Assembly: GCA_016213135.1 (NCBI GenBank)
Contig: JACRBQ010000095.1
Coordinates: 1-37,042, forward strand
From: Chloroflexota bacterium
GTDB taxonomy: Bacteria; Chloroflexota; Anaerolineae; Anaerolineales; VGOW01
Length of the DNA: 37,042 bases
Direction: 5' to 3'
Part shown: one piece after another, positions 8,350 through 17,251 of the stretch
Position numbering within the stretch: the first letter of the stretch is position 1
Layout of the letters: each line of letters opens with the position of its first letter
Notes under the pieces: generated by a model
Seen by the model: the letters and a program-made list of their open reading frames with translations, nothing else
Told to the model about the DNA's origin: nothing
The model's database searches: none
Translations under genes and position numbers: made by a program

Positions 8350-9366
8350 ATGGCAAACGTTCTAATTACTGGCGGAGCCGGGTTTATCGGCTGCAACTGG
8401 GCGGCGCGGCTCATGCGCGGCGGGCACACGGTGACGGTGTTCGACAATCTCTCGCGTCAGGGCACGCCTGCCAACCTCGAATGGCTGAAGACGCAGGGGC
8501 CCGTGAACTTTGTGCGCGGCGACGTGCGCGACGCGGCGGCCCTGGCCGAAGCAGCCAAAGGCCAACAGGCTGTCTATCATCTTGCGGCGCAGGTGGCGGT
8601 GACGACTTCAGTCGTCAATCCGCGCGAGGATTTTGAGGCCAACGCGCTGGGCACGTTCAACGCGTTGGAGGCGGCGCGGGCCGCGGGGACGCAGCCGGTG
8701 GTGGTGTACGCTTCGACCAACAAAGTGTACGGCGGCATGGAAGATGTGGGCGTGACCGAGGAGGCCACCCGCTACCGCTATTCCGACTTGCCGCACGGCC
8801 TGCCCGAATCGCAACCGCTGGACTTTCACTCGCCGTACGGCTGCTCCAAAGGCGCGGGCGATCAATACGTGCGCGACTACTCGCGCATTTACGACCTGCC
8901 GACGGTGGTGTTCCGCCAGAGCTGCATTTACGGCTTGCGGCAGTTCGGCGTGGAAGACCAGGGCTGGCTGGCGCATTTCGTCATCGCCACCGTCAAAGGC
9001 CGCCCCATCAACATCTATGGCGACGGCAAGCAAGTGCGTGATATGCTTTGGGTGGACGATTTGCTGAATGCCTACGAGATCGCCCTGCTCCAGCCGGAGC
9101 GCGTGGCCGGAAAGATATACAACATCGGCGGCGGGCCGGAGCATACGCTGTCTATTTGGGCCGAAGTGGGGCCGCTGCTTGAAGAGCTGGCCGGGCGCGC
9201 GGTGGACACCCGCCGCGGCGATTGGCGGCCCGGCGATCAAAAAGTTTACGTCAGCGACATCCGCAAAGCCGCCGCCGAGTTGGGCTGGCGGCCCGGCGTG
9301 ACGCCGCAGGAGGGCGTGCGGCGCTTGTGGGAATGGGTGAGCGCGAATAGAGAATTGTTTAATTGA
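8350..9366 (+). CDS. SDR-family NAD-dependent sugar-nucleotide epimerase, CDP-paratose 2-epimerase-like
   Basis: The 338-residue extended SDR shows the NAD-binding ITGGAGFIGCNW loop, HLAAQVAV, the active-site YASTNKVYGG strand, the catalytic YGCSK tetrad element and a C-terminal substrate region with RQSCIYGLRQFGVEDQGW. The STNKVYG and EDQGW features are typical of CDP-paratose 2-epimerase (RfbE) relatives, which interconvert C2 epimers of CDP-dideoxysugars; other SDR epimerases remain possible since no CDP-sugar synthesis partners are seen here. ATG 8350 follows AAAGGA (8336-8341) by 8 bases. It begins the polysaccharide region and sits just after the inverted repeat of the rimI end. Confidence 0.75.
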   Translation: MANVLITGGAGFIGCNWAARLMRGGHTVTVFDNLSRQGTPANLEWLKTQGPVNFVRGDVRDAAALAEAAKGQQAVYHLAAQVAVTTSVVNPREDFEANALGTFNALEAARAAGTQPVVVYASTNKVYGGMEDVGVTEEATRYRYSDLPHGLPESQPLDFHSPYGCSKGAGDQYVRDYSRIYDLPTVVFRQSCIYGLRQFGVEDQGWLAHFVIATVKGRPINIYGDGKQVRDMLWVDDLLNAYEIALLQPERVAGKIYNIGGGPEHTLSIWAEVGPLLEELAGRAVDTRRGDWRPGDQKVYVSDIRKAAAELGWRPGVTPQEGVRRLWEWVSANRELFN

Positions 9367-9378
9367 CGGGAAAATCCA

Positions 9379-10002
9379 ATGGCCGAAACACAAGACAGCC
9401 TATCTCTAATTGCCGGCCAAGTGCGGGCCTGCGAGCAATGCAAGCTGCACGCCACGCGCAAAAAAGCCGTCCCCGGCGACGGGCCGGAGAATGCCAAGAT
9501 CATGTTCATCGGCGAGGGGCCGGGCTTTCACGAAAACGAGCAGGGCAAGCCGTTTGTGGGCGCAGCGGGGAAATTCCTCGACGAACTGCTGGCCTCCATC
9601 GGCATGAAGCGCGCCAACGTGTTCATCACCAACGTGATCAAGTGCCGCCCGCCCCAGAACCGCGACCCCGAACTGGATGAACTCAAAGCGTGCGACGGCT
9701 ACCTGCAACGGCAGATCGCCCTCATCAACCCCAAAGTGATTGTGACGCTGGGCCGCTACTCGATGGAAAAGTTTTTTCCGGGGGCGCGTATCTCGTCCAT
9801 TCACGGGCAGGCGCGCACCATTGGCGGGCGGCTGGTCGTGGCCCTGTTTCACCCGGCGGCAGCGCTGCACCAGCCGCAATACCGCGCGCTCATCGAGCAG
9901 GACTTCAAAAAACTGCCGGAGTTGATCGCCAAAGTGGAGGCGGCACAATCCGCCGTGTCCACGCCGCCGGACGACGAACCGGAGCAGTTGAGTCTGTTTT
10001 GA
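9379..10002 (+). CDS. Family-4 uracil-DNA glycosylase with C-terminal clamp-binding motif
   Basis: This 207-residue [4Fe-4S] uracil-DNA glycosylase excises uracil from DNA to start base excision repair. The four cluster cysteines are visible at Cys18, Cys21, Cys89 and Cys105. Motif 1 is GEGPGFHENEQGKPFVG, followed by NVIKCRPPQNRDP, and the late FHPAAAL motif carries the conserved His. Family length is about 190-220. The last residues, EPEQLSLF, match the canonical QL(S/D)LF motif that docks proteins onto the DNA polymerase beta-clamp; this suggests recruitment to replication forks. It lies between sugar-nucleotide genes and only 12 bases after one, but is functionally unrelated to them. Confidence 0.92.
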   Translation: MAETQDSLSLIAGQVRACEQCKLHATRKKAVPGDGPENAKIMFIGEGPGFHENEQGKPFVGAAGKFLDELLASIGMKRANVFITNVIKCRPPQNRDPELDELKACDGYLQRQIALINPKVIVTLGRYSMEKFFPGARISSIHGQARTIGGRLVVALFHPAAALHQPQYRALIEQDFKKLPELIAKVEAAQSAVSTPPDDEPEQLSLF

Positions 10003-10024
10003 ACCGGCCGGGCTGCGTCCGCGT

Positions 10025-10053
10025 TGGACAGAAGCCCCGCCGCCTCTTATAAT
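10025..10053 (+). promoter_or_regulatory. Near-consensus sigma-70-type promoter of the polysaccharide genes
   Basis: TGGACA (10025-10030; 5 of 6 to TTGACA) and TATAAT (10048-10053) are separated by 17 bases. Transcription would begin near 10060, leaving an untranslated leader of about 130 bases before ATG 10192. Confidence 0.7.
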
Positions 10054-10060
10054 GCGGTCG

Positions 10061-10075
10061 GGGTGTGCCACACCC
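10061..10075 (+). promoter_or_regulatory. Tight inverted repeat at the predicted transcription start, possible operator
   Basis: GGGTGTG-C-CACACCC is a perfect 7-bp dyad around one base, lying immediately at the start site implied by the upstream promoter. Its position suits a repressor site; it could equally be an RNA hairpin at the 5' end of the mRNA. No cognate regulator is recognised. Confidence 0.4.
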
Positions 10076-10191
10076 GGCCAGCGGCCAACGATTGTCCGAG
10101 GCCGCTTTTTGCTGTAACCAACAATTCGCTACCCAACTTCTGCCGTTGCACGGCCACCATCTGCGCCCCTGGCGCTGAGGAGAAAACAGAT

Positions 10192-11208
10192 ATGCGCGCA
10201 CTCATCACCGGCGGCGCCGGTTTCATTGGCAGTCATCTCTCGGAGGCCCTGCTGGCCGCCGGGCACTCCGTCATGGTGGTGGACGACCTCTCCACCGGGC
10301 TTTTTGAAAACATCCAGCCGCTCACGGCCAACCCGCAATTCAAATTCGCCATCGAAACCATTACCAACGAATCCGTGATGGATCGCCTGGTGAGCGAGTG
10401 CGACATCATCTTCCACCTGGCGGCGGCGGTGGGCGTGGAACTGATCGTGCAATCGCCGGTGCACACCATTGAAACCAACATCATGGGCACCGAAACCGTG
10501 CTGCGCACCGCGCGGCGCTATCGCAAAAAGGTGATGATCGCCTCCACCTCGGAGCTGTACGGCAAGTCGGAGAAGACGCCCTACAAGGAAGACGACGACT
10601 CGGTATTCGGCCCCACCAGCCGCAGCCGGTGGAGCTATGCCACCTCCAAAGCGGTGGACGAGTTTTTGGCGCTGGCCTACCATCAGGAAATGGGATTGCC
10701 GGTGGTCATCTTCCGGCTGTTCAACACCATTGGCCCGCGCCAGCGCGGGCGCTACGGCATGGTGGTGCCGCGCTTCGTGCGGCAGGCCCTGGTCAACGAA
10801 CCCATCACCGTGTACGACGACGGCCAGCAGTCGCGCTGTTTCTGCAACGTGCGCGACGTGGTGCGCGGCATTGTGGGCCTGTCGTCCGTGCCCGAAGCCG
10901 AAGGGCAGGTGTACAACATCGGCTCGCGCGAAGAGATCAACATTCTCGATTTGGCCCGCAAGGTCAAAGCCAAGACGGGCAGCCAATCGCAAATTCTGCT
11001 CGTGCCTTACGAGCAGGCGCACGCCGCCGGGTTTGAGGATATGCGCCGCCGCATGCCCGACACCGGCAAAGTCAAGGCCCTCATCGGCTGGGAACCCACC
11101 ATCCGGCTGGAGCAAACGCTGGACGAGATCATCGCCTATTACCGCACCGACGGCAAAGACGAAACCATCTCTCGCCGCCCCGCGCCCGATGCGGTCAAAA
11201 CCGATTAA
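10192..11208 (+). CDS. SDR-family NAD-dependent nucleotide-sugar epimerase/decarboxylase
   Basis: The 338-residue product starts MRALITGGAGFIGSHL, with GAGGAGA (10177-10183) 8 bases upstream of ATG 10192; the frame is open farther upstream but that part crosses the promoter and is not coding. The catalytic elements are IASTSELYGKSE and SYATSK, and the substrate region contains RLFNTIGPRQRGRYGMVVPRF. These are shared by UDP-glucose 4-epimerase-like and UDP-glucuronate decarboxylase-like SDRs, and the sequence alone does not choose. It sits just ahead of a UDP-sugar 6-dehydrogenase. If the dehydrogenase acts on UDP-GlcNAc, this enzyme may be the matching 4-epimerase that gives UDP-GalNAcA; if on UDP-glucose, a decarboxylase to UDP-xylose is possible. 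Confidence 0.75.
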   Translation: MRALITGGAGFIGSHLSEALLAAGHSVMVVDDLSTGLFENIQPLTANPQFKFAIETITNESVMDRLVSECDIIFHLAAAVGVELIVQSPVHTIETNIMGTETVLRTARRYRKKVMIASTSELYGKSEKTPYKEDDDSVFGPTSRSRWSYATSKAVDEFLALAYHQEMGLPVVIFRLFNTIGPRQRGRYGMVVPRFVRQALVNEPITVYDDGQQSRCFCNVRDVVRGIVGLSSVPEAEGQVYNIGSREEINILDLARKVKAKTGSQSQILLVPYEQAHAAGFEDMRRRMPDTGKVKALIGWEPTIRLEQTLDEIIAYYRTDGKDETISRRPAPDAVKTD

Positions 11209-11258
11209 CCTGCCGCAGCGGCAAAAGCCGCCGTGGAATTTGCCGCAAGGGTGATCCT

Positions 11259-12584
11259 ATGACAGCAAAGTCAGATTTTCTCGAAAAAGTTAAAAACCGC
11301 ACCGCGGTGGTCAGCGTAATCGGGCTGGGTTACGTGGGTCTGCCGCTGGCAGTCGAGTTCGCCAAAAACGGATTCAAAGTCATCGGCATTGACCTCGACC
11401 CGCGCAAGGTGACTTCGATCAATGCCGGCAAGAGCTACATCCCCGACGTGCCCACCGAAGAAGTGGCCCGGTTCGTCAAAGCCGGGCTGCTCAAGGCCAC
11501 CACCGACTACGCCGCCCTGGCCGAAGCAGATGCCATCAGCATTTGCGTGCCCACACCGCTGCACAAAACGCGCGACCCCGACATGTCGTACGTGATTGCC
11601 TCTTCGGACGAGATCGCCAGGCACGCCCACCCCGGCATGCTCATCGTCCTCGAAAGCACCACCTACCCCGGCACCACCGGCGACATTCTCCTGCCGCGCC
11701 TCAACCAGCGCGGCTTCACCGTCGGCGTCGACGTGTTCCTCGCCTTTTCGCCGGAGCGCATCGACCCCGGCAACAAAAACTACGGCGTGCGCAACACGCC
11801 CAAAGTGGTGGGCGGTCACACGCCCGATTGCACCGACGCGGTGGTCGCCCTCTACTCCACCACCATCGAAAAAGTGGTGCGCGTCAGCGGCACGCAAGCC
11901 GCCGAAATGGTGAAGCTGCTGGAGAACACCTTCCGCGCCGTCAACATCGGCCTGGTCAACGAAATCGCCATCATCTGCGACAAGCTCGGCGTCAACGTGT
12001 GGGAAGTGATCGACGCCGCCAGAACCAAGCCCTTCGGCTACATGGCCTTTTATCCCGGCCCCGGCCTGGGCGGGCACTGCATCCCCATCGACCCGCTGTA
12101 CCTGGCCTGGCGCATGAAATCGTACAACTACAACGCCCGCTTCATCGAACTGGCCGACGAGATCAACATGAACATGCCGCGCCACGTGGTGGGCAAAGTG
12201 GCCGAAGCCCTCAACGACGACGGCAAGCCCATCAAAGGGATGCGCATCCTCGTGCTGGGCGCGGCCTACAAAAAAGACATCGACGACGTGCGCGAATCCC
12301 CGGCCCTCGACGTGATCAAACTCCTCGGCGATCGCGGCGGCGTGGTGGATTACCACGACCCCTACATCCCCACCGTGTCGCTGGAGCACGCCGGCGGCCA
12401 GGGCACGAAAGACTCCGTGCCCCTCACCGACGCCACCCTCCGCGCCGCCGACTGCGTGGTCATCGTCACCGACCACTCGGCCTTCGACTACAACGCCCTC
12501 GGCCAAAAAGCCAGGCTCATCGTCGACACGCGCAACGCCATGGCCCGCGTCAACGACGCCACGGCGCGAATTGTGAAACTATGA
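11259..12584 (+). CDS. UDP-sugar 6-dehydrogenase, UDP-N-acetylglucosamine dehydrogenase (WbpA)-like
   Basis: This 441-residue protein oxidises the C6 hydroxyl of a UDP-hexose to a carboxylate in two NAD-dependent steps. It has the N-terminal Rossmann motif VIGLGYVGLPLAVEF, the SICVPTPL segment, ESTTYPGTT, AFSPERIDPGN and the nucleophile Cys274 in PGLGGHCIPIDP, then a C-terminal GAAYKKDIDDVRESPAL UDP-binding domain. SPERIDPGN and GGHCIPIDPLYL are characteristic of the WbpA/VipA branch acting on N-acetylated sugars rather than UDP-glucose. It lies 50 bases after an SDR and upstream of the glycosyltransferase series, consistent with acidic sugar supply for the glycan. Confidence 0.85.
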   Translation: MTAKSDFLEKVKNRTAVVSVIGLGYVGLPLAVEFAKNGFKVIGIDLDPRKVTSINAGKSYIPDVPTEEVARFVKAGLLKATTDYAALAEADAISICVPTPLHKTRDPDMSYVIASSDEIARHAHPGMLIVLESTTYPGTTGDILLPRLNQRGFTVGVDVFLAFSPERIDPGNKNYGVRNTPKVVGGHTPDCTDAVVALYSTTIEKVVRVSGTQAAEMVKLLENTFRAVNIGLVNEIAIICDKLGVNVWEVIDAARTKPFGYMAFYPGPGLGGHCIPIDPLYLAWRMKSYNYNARFIELADEINMNMPRHVVGKVAEALNDDGKPIKGMRILVLGAAYKKDIDDVRESPALDVIKLLGDRGGVVDYHDPYIPTVSLEHAGGQGTKDSVPLTDATLRAADCVVIVTDHSAFDYNALGQKARLIVDTRNAMARVNDATARIVKL

Positions 12585-12593
12585 TGGATGGAT

Positions 12594-12652
12594 GATTGTT
12601 GATTGATGATTTTCGATTGATGATTTTCGATTTGGATTTTCAATCAACAATC
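12594..12652 (+). repeat. Intergenic inverted repeat (GATTGTTGATTG family), copy 1
   Basis: GATTGTTGATTG (12594-12605) and CAATCAACAATC (12641-12652) are exact reverse complements around an AT-rich loop that itself contains short direct repeats of GATGATTTTC. The identical 12-base arms recur at 34479-34526. It lies between the dehydrogenase stop and the first glycosyltransferase, and no T-run follows. Confidence 0.75.
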
Positions 12653-12663
12653 GGCAATCAACA

Positions 12664-13815
12664 GTGAACATTTGCGTTGTCTCCGGCACCTTTCACCCCG
12701 AACCGGGCGGCCCGCCCGCCTTCCTCTATCGGCTGTTGCCGGAGCTTGTCCGCCGCGGCCACACCGTCGAAGTTGTCACCTATGGCGAGGCCGACGCCCC
12801 GCGCGATTATCCCTACCGCGTCACCCGCATCTCGCGCCGCCGGCCCATCCCCCTGCGGTTGCCGGCCCTCGCCCGCGCCGTGCTGGCCGCCGGTCGCCGC
12901 GCCGACATTTTTTTGGTGAGCGATTACGGCCTGCCCGTGGCTCTCGCCAACATTTTCCTGCGCCGCCCCATCGTCCTCAAAAACGTGGGCGACTTCGCGT
13001 GGGAATTTTCCACGCGCCACGGCTGGATACCGCACGGGCAAACGATTGACCAATTCCAGACTGCGCCTCACTCGTTGCGCGTGAGGCTGCTTCGCCGGGT
13101 GCGACGTTGGTACACCGGGGCCGCATCCGTCGTCGTGGCCCCCAGCCATTACTCCGCCCGACTCGTCGTCGGCTGGGGCATCCCCGCCGCCAAAGTCAAA
13201 GTCATCTATAACGCGCTCGACCCGGTGATCAGCCTGCCCTCCCACGAAACCGCCCGCGAACAACTGGCCCTTGGCGGCGGCCCGGTGCTGCTCACCGTGG
13301 CCCGCCTTGTGCCGTGGAAAGGCATAGACGGACTCATCCGCGCCCTGCCCGTCATCCGGCAGCAGTTCCCCGCCGCCCGCCTCGTCATCGTCGGCGACGG
13401 CCCGGAGCGCGCCGCACTGCAAGCGCAAGCCGCGCCGCTGGGGCCGGCGGTACAGTTCACCGGCGCGCTGCCGCCGGCGCAAGTGTGGCCGCACCTCCGC
13501 GCCGCCGACGTGTTTGTTTTGTTTTCAACTTACGAGGGGTTGCCCCACACCGTGCTAGAGGCCATGCAGGCCGGCACGCCGGTGGTCGTCTCCGACGCAG
13601 GCGGCAATGTGGAAGTGGTGACCGGCGGTGAAACGGGTTGGGTGGCGCCAGCGGGCGACGAGCGCGCGCTGGCCGCCGCCATCCTCGAAGCGTTGAGTAA
13701 TCCGCAACTGGCGGCCGCGCGAGCCGCGGCGGCCACCATCCGCCTGAATCGATTCTCTTGGTTGCGGCTGGTGGACGAGTACGAAGCGGCGCTGTTAGGA
13801 GTCTTGAAACGATGA
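12664..13815 (+). CDS. GT4-like glycosyltransferase 1
   Basis: This GT-B-fold glycosyltransferase of 383 residues begins MNICVVSGTFHPEPGGPPAF and contains the donor-domain signature LLTVARLVPWKGIDGLIRAL, IVGDGPER, and the retaining EX7E motif YEGLPHTVLEAMQAGTP. It should transfer a sugar from a nucleotide donor to a growing glycan at the cytoplasmic face; the specificity is unknown. GTG 12664 is the earliest sensible start and gives the expected N-terminal strand, but it directly follows the intergenic repeat and has no Shine-Dalgarno sequence. Its stop overlaps the ATG of the next gene (ATGA). Confidence 0.85.
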   Translation: MNICVVSGTFHPEPGGPPAFLYRLLPELVRRGHTVEVVTYGEADAPRDYPYRVTRISRRRPIPLRLPALARAVLAAGRRADIFLVSDYGLPVALANIFLRRPIVLKNVGDFAWEFSTRHGWIPHGQTIDQFQTAPHSLRVRLLRRVRRWYTGAASVVVAPSHYSARLVVGWGIPAAKVKVIYNALDPVISLPSHETAREQLALGGGPVLLTVARLVPWKGIDGLIRALPVIRQQFPAARLVIVGDGPERAALQAQAAPLGPAVQFTGALPPAQVWPHLRAADVFVLFSTYEGLPHTVLEAMQAGTPVVVSDAGGNVEVVTGGETGWVAPAGDERALAAAILEALSNPQLAAARAAAATIRLNRFSWLRLVDEYEAALLGVLKR

Positions 13816-14969
13816 ACGTGATCTCGATTGGCCTCGCAGCGGGCGTGTTGACTTCGGACACGGATGACGTGCGCGCGCGGCAGTTGCGCTACGCTCAGGC
13901 CATTGGCTCGCTGAGGCTGGTCGTGCCGCGCGAGGGCGGCGCGCCTGCCGGGCCGATCGCGCTCTCCGAGTCGCTCACGATCTACACTGCGCCCAAACCC
14001 AACTGGCCTCTTTTCGTTCCGAACGCCGTCCGTGTGGCCGGTGCGATTGGGCGACGCGAGAAGGTTGATCTGGTGACCGTGCAGGACCCGTTCGTCGGCG
14101 GGTTGATCGGCGCGATCCTCAAACGGCGTTTCGGCTGGCCACTCGAAATTCAGAGTCACAGCACCTTCTTCGATAATCCGCACTGGATTGCCGAGCGCCC
14201 GATGATTCACGGCGCTCTAAACGTGGCGGGCAAGCAGGTATTGCGACAGGCGGATGGCTGGCGCGTGTCCAATCGGCACCAGCAAGAGCGGTATCTGGCA
14301 ATCGGCTTGCCCGCCGAACGCATCTGGCGCATCCCGATCCCGATCGATTTTGGGAAGTTCCAAAAACCTCTTTCTGCAGAAGAACGGCAAACTATTCGAG
14401 CAAGGTGGGGCGTGACGGACGACGCGCCGGTTTTTTTGTGGGTGGGTCGCCCCGTTCCTTTCAAGAACTTGCCCACGCTGCTTCGCGCGGCGCGGATCGT
14501 TTTTGATCGCCTGCCGCAAACCCGTCTGGTTCTCATTGGCGATTTTTCGCGCGCGCCGCACATTTGCGCGCTGGCCGACTCGCTCAAGCTGGGTGACAAC
14601 GTGATCTGGCCCGGCCCGGTTCCTCACGCCGACATTCCGGCCACGTTTCGCGCCGCCGATGTTTATGTTCTGCCTTCGTGGTACGAAGGACTGGCGCGAG
14701 TGTTGGTGGAGGCGGCGGCGAGTGAACTGCCGATTGTGGCCGCCCGTTCGCCGGGCGTGTGGGACGCCGTCGTTCACGGGGAGACCGGTTTCCTTTCCGG
14801 GCCGGGGGAGGCGACGGCGCTGGCCGAGCACATGCTGGCCCTTGCCGCCGATCTGCCCCGCGCGCGGGTGATGGGCCGGCGCGGGGCGCAGTTCGCCGCT
14901 CAGGAATTTGACCCGCAAAAGTTGCAGGCGGCCATCATTCGCGCCTGGCAAACGTGCGCTACGCGATGA
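13812..14969 (+). CDS. GT4-like glycosyltransferase 2
   Basis: The 385-residue GT-B protein starts at ATG 13812, which overlaps the preceding stop. The donor-binding half shows VFLWVGRPVPFKNLPTLLRA, VLIGDFSRAP and the EX7E motif WYEGLARVLVEAAASELPIV, followed by GETGFLSGPG. The acceptor domain begins MNVISIGLAAGVLTSDTDDV and carries VTVQDPFVGGLIG. Retaining glycosyl transfer is expected from family GT4, but donor and acceptor are unknown. It is translationally coupled on both sides by ATGA overlaps, so it is made in step with the two neighbouring transferases. Confidence 0.85.
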   Translation: MNVISIGLAAGVLTSDTDDVRARQLRYAQAIGSLRLVVPREGGAPAGPIALSESLTIYTAPKPNWPLFVPNAVRVAGAIGRREKVDLVTVQDPFVGGLIGAILKRRFGWPLEIQSHSTFFDNPHWIAERPMIHGALNVAGKQVLRQADGWRVSNRHQQERYLAIGLPAERIWRIPIPIDFGKFQKPLSAEERQTIRARWGVTDDAPVFLWVGRPVPFKNLPTLLRAARIVFDRLPQTRLVLIGDFSRAPHICALADSLKLGDNVIWPGPVPHADIPATFRAADVYVLPSWYEGLARVLVEAAASELPIVAARSPGVWDAVVHGETGFLSGPGEATALAEHMLALAADLPRARVMGRRGAQFAAQEFDPQKLQAAIIRAWQTCATR

Positions 14970-16033
14970 GACTGCTCTTCATCACTCAGAAAATGGATTG
15001 CGCCGACTGGCTGTTGGGCTTCACCCACGGCTGGGTGCAGTCGCTGGCGGCGCGAGTCGAACGGCTGACGGTGATTTGCCTGGCGCAAGGTGAGACGGAT
15101 TTGCCGTCGAACGTGAAGGTGATCTCGCTGGGCAAGGAGCGCGGAGTGAGTCGGGCAGGGCGGGCGATCAGGTTCGGGCGAGCGATGGCGGAGTCCAGCC
15201 GCGAAGTGGATGGTGTGTTCACTCATATGAGTCCGGCGTTTGCCATTGCGGCTGCGCCATTCGCCAAGCGGCATCGTGTTCCGCTGGTGATGTGGTATAC
15301 CCACCGGCACGTGGATTTCAAACTGCGCGTTGCCACGGCGCTGTGTGACGCCGTGGCAACGGCTTCGCCGGAGAGCTTTCAACTGCCGACGAACAAGGTG
15401 CGGGTGATCAGCCACGGCATTGATACGCAACGCTTCAGCCCGGGCCGGCCCTCGGCCCCCGGCCGGCCGACCCTGGTTGCCGTGGGCCGCCGCTCGCCCG
15501 TCAAACACTACGAGCTGTTGATTGATGCCGCGCGCATCCTGGCGGGCGAGTTCGGCCACCCCGACCTGCGAGTGCGGATCGTGGGAGGCGATGTAGACAA
15601 CGCGCCGCCCGGTTATGCCGATCACTTGCGGGCAACGATCGAGCGCGCCGGGCTGGCCGGGGTGGTCACGCTGGCGGGCGCCGTGTCCTACGAGCAAGTG
15701 CCGCAGGAATACCGCAACGCCACAATCCATGTCAACCTGTCTCCCACCGGCGGGCTGGACAAGGCGGTGCTGGAGGGTATGGCCACCGGCGTGCCAACGG
15801 TGGTGCGCAACGGCTCGTTCCGATCCATCTTCGGCAATATGGCAGATGAGCTGGTGGCTGACGGCGACGACGCGCGCGCGCTGGCTGCAAAGCTTGACGC
15901 GATTTTGTGTTTGCCCGAGGCCGGGCGGCAGGGGCTTGGTGAACGGCTGCGGCAAATAGCGGTGCGTGAGTTTGGACAGGAGGCGCTGGCAGATCGGCTG
16001 GTGGCGATGTTCAGAGAGCTGAGGCGACGGTGA
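14966..16033 (+). CDS. GT4-like glycosyltransferase 3 with altered EX7E motif
   Basis: This 355-residue protein starts at ATG 14966, overlapping the previous stop. The donor domain is recognisable from TLVAVGRRSPVKHYELLIDA and VRIVGGDVD. In the region of the EX7E motif it reads LSPTGGLDKAVLEGMATGVP, so the first glutamate is replaced by glycine while the second is kept. That may mean reduced or altered donor handling, a feature shared by some GT4 branches. The acceptor domain has VMWYTHRHVDFKLR. Its gene is the third of a coupled trio. Confidence 0.8.
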   Translation: MRLLFITQKMDCADWLLGFTHGWVQSLAARVERLTVICLAQGETDLPSNVKVISLGKERGVSRAGRAIRFGRAMAESSREVDGVFTHMSPAFAIAAAPFAKRHRVPLVMWYTHRHVDFKLRVATALCDAVATASPESFQLPTNKVRVISHGIDTQRFSPGRPSAPGRPTLVAVGRRSPVKHYELLIDAARILAGEFGHPDLRVRIVGGDVDNAPPGYADHLRATIERAGLAGVVTLAGAVSYEQVPQEYRNATIHVNLSPTGGLDKAVLEGMATGVPTVVRNGSFRSIFGNMADELVADGDDARALAAKLDAILCLPEAGRQGLGERLRQIAVREFGQEALADRLVAMFRELRRR

Positions 16034-16077
16034 ATGCCTCCGGGGCCGGGCCGGGTTTGCAGGGCGGATAATTTCAA

Positions 16078-17148
16078 ATGAACGTTTGCTATTTTGGGGC
16101 TTACAGTCCCGATTACCCGCGTAATCAGATTCTACGGATGGGGCTGAGCGCCAATGGCGCGACTGTGATCGAGTGCCGCGTGGGCAAAGGCCTGTCTGGC
16201 CGTCAGCGGATTCCGCTCCTCATTGACCAATACCGCCGGGTGTGGCGTCAATGCGATGTGCTGGTGCTGGCAGAGTTCGGGCAAAGCCTGGCGCCGCTGG
16301 CCTGGGCCTTGGCCCGCATCACCCGTAAGCCGCTCGTGGCCGATCTGTTGATATCCTTTTATGATATGGCGGTGGAGGTGCGGCGCACCGTCCGAAGAGG
16401 GTCGTGGTCGGCACGGCGGTATTACTGGCTGGATGCGCTGGCAGTGCGCCTGGCCGACGCTTCCATTGTGGACGCCGAACCGCATCGAGACCACTTCATC
16501 AACCACTTTGGCGGCCATCCGGATCGTGTGCGCGTCATTCCCCTCGGAGTGAATGACGAGCATTTCAAGCCCGTGCCACGGGCAACGCCTCATTCGACAT
16601 GCGAAGTTTTTTATTATGGATCGTACACGCCGGCCCACGGCGTTGAAACAATGATCCGGGCCGCCGCATTGCTGAGGAACAGGTCTGATGTGACATTCCG
16701 GTTTATGGGCGCCGGGCAAGATCGCCCGGCAGCCGAAGCGCTGGCCCGTGATCTGGGATTGAGTGGCATCCGGTTTGAGCCGCCGGTGCCTTACGCCAAT
16801 TTGCCGGCGCAGATCGCCACGGCTGATGTTTGCCTGGGGGCATTTGGGGATACGCCACAAACGAAACGCGGGCTGGGGAACAAGGTCTACCAATCTCTGG
16901 CCATGGGAAAGCCGCTCATCATTGGCGACACGCCCTCGATCCGTTCGCTCTTCACGCCGGGTGAGCACCTTGAAGTATCGCCGCTGGCAGACGCCGAGGC
17001 GCTGGCACAAATGATTGCCGCGCTGGCCGAGGACCCCGCGCGGCGGCAAAGGCTGGCGCAGGCCGGGCAGAAGTGGACTCTTGAGCGCTATATCCCGCGG
17101 CCCCTGGGCAAGGCGCTGCTGAACACGATTATGGGAGTGCTCAAATGA
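16078..17148 (+). CDS. GT4-like glycosyltransferase 4
   Basis: The 356-residue protein has a GT-B layout: N-terminal MNVCYFGAYSPDYPRNQIL, a middle segment CEVFYYGSYTPAHGVETMIR marking the start of the donor domain, FRFMGAGQDRPAA, and a C-terminal motif region RGLGNKVYQSLAMGKPLIIG. In that region the usual second glutamate is a glutamine, as in several GT4 relatives. ATG 16078 lies 44 bases after the previous stop with no strong Shine-Dalgarno. Codon choice is slightly less GC-biased than in the neighbours. Donor and acceptor cannot be predicted. Confidence 0.78.
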   Translation: MNVCYFGAYSPDYPRNQILRMGLSANGATVIECRVGKGLSGRQRIPLLIDQYRRVWRQCDVLVLAEFGQSLAPLAWALARITRKPLVADLLISFYDMAVEVRRTVRRGSWSARRYYWLDALAVRLADASIVDAEPHRDHFINHFGGHPDRVRVIPLGVNDEHFKPVPRATPHSTCEVFYYGSYTPAHGVETMIRAAALLRNRSDVTFRFMGAGQDRPAAEALARDLGLSGIRFEPPVPYANLPAQIATADVCLGAFGDTPQTKRGLGNKVYQSLAMGKPLIIGDTPSIRSLFTPGEHLEVSPLADAEALAQMIAALAEDPARRQRLAQAGQKWTLERYIPRPLGKALLNTIMGVLK

Positions 17149-17251
17149 CGAGCGGGCCTCAATACGAGCGCGCCCCGCTTGAGCGCCGGGTGCGTGATCG
17201 GCCGCTGTTGAATGGCCGGGGCAACGCCTGTGCAGCCGTGTTTGAGAGACG

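Noticed and set aside
10024..10191. Upstream extension of the SDR gene at 10192
   Set aside because: It would place coding sequence over a near-consensus promoter and dyad; the GAGGAGA and family alignment both support ATG 10192.
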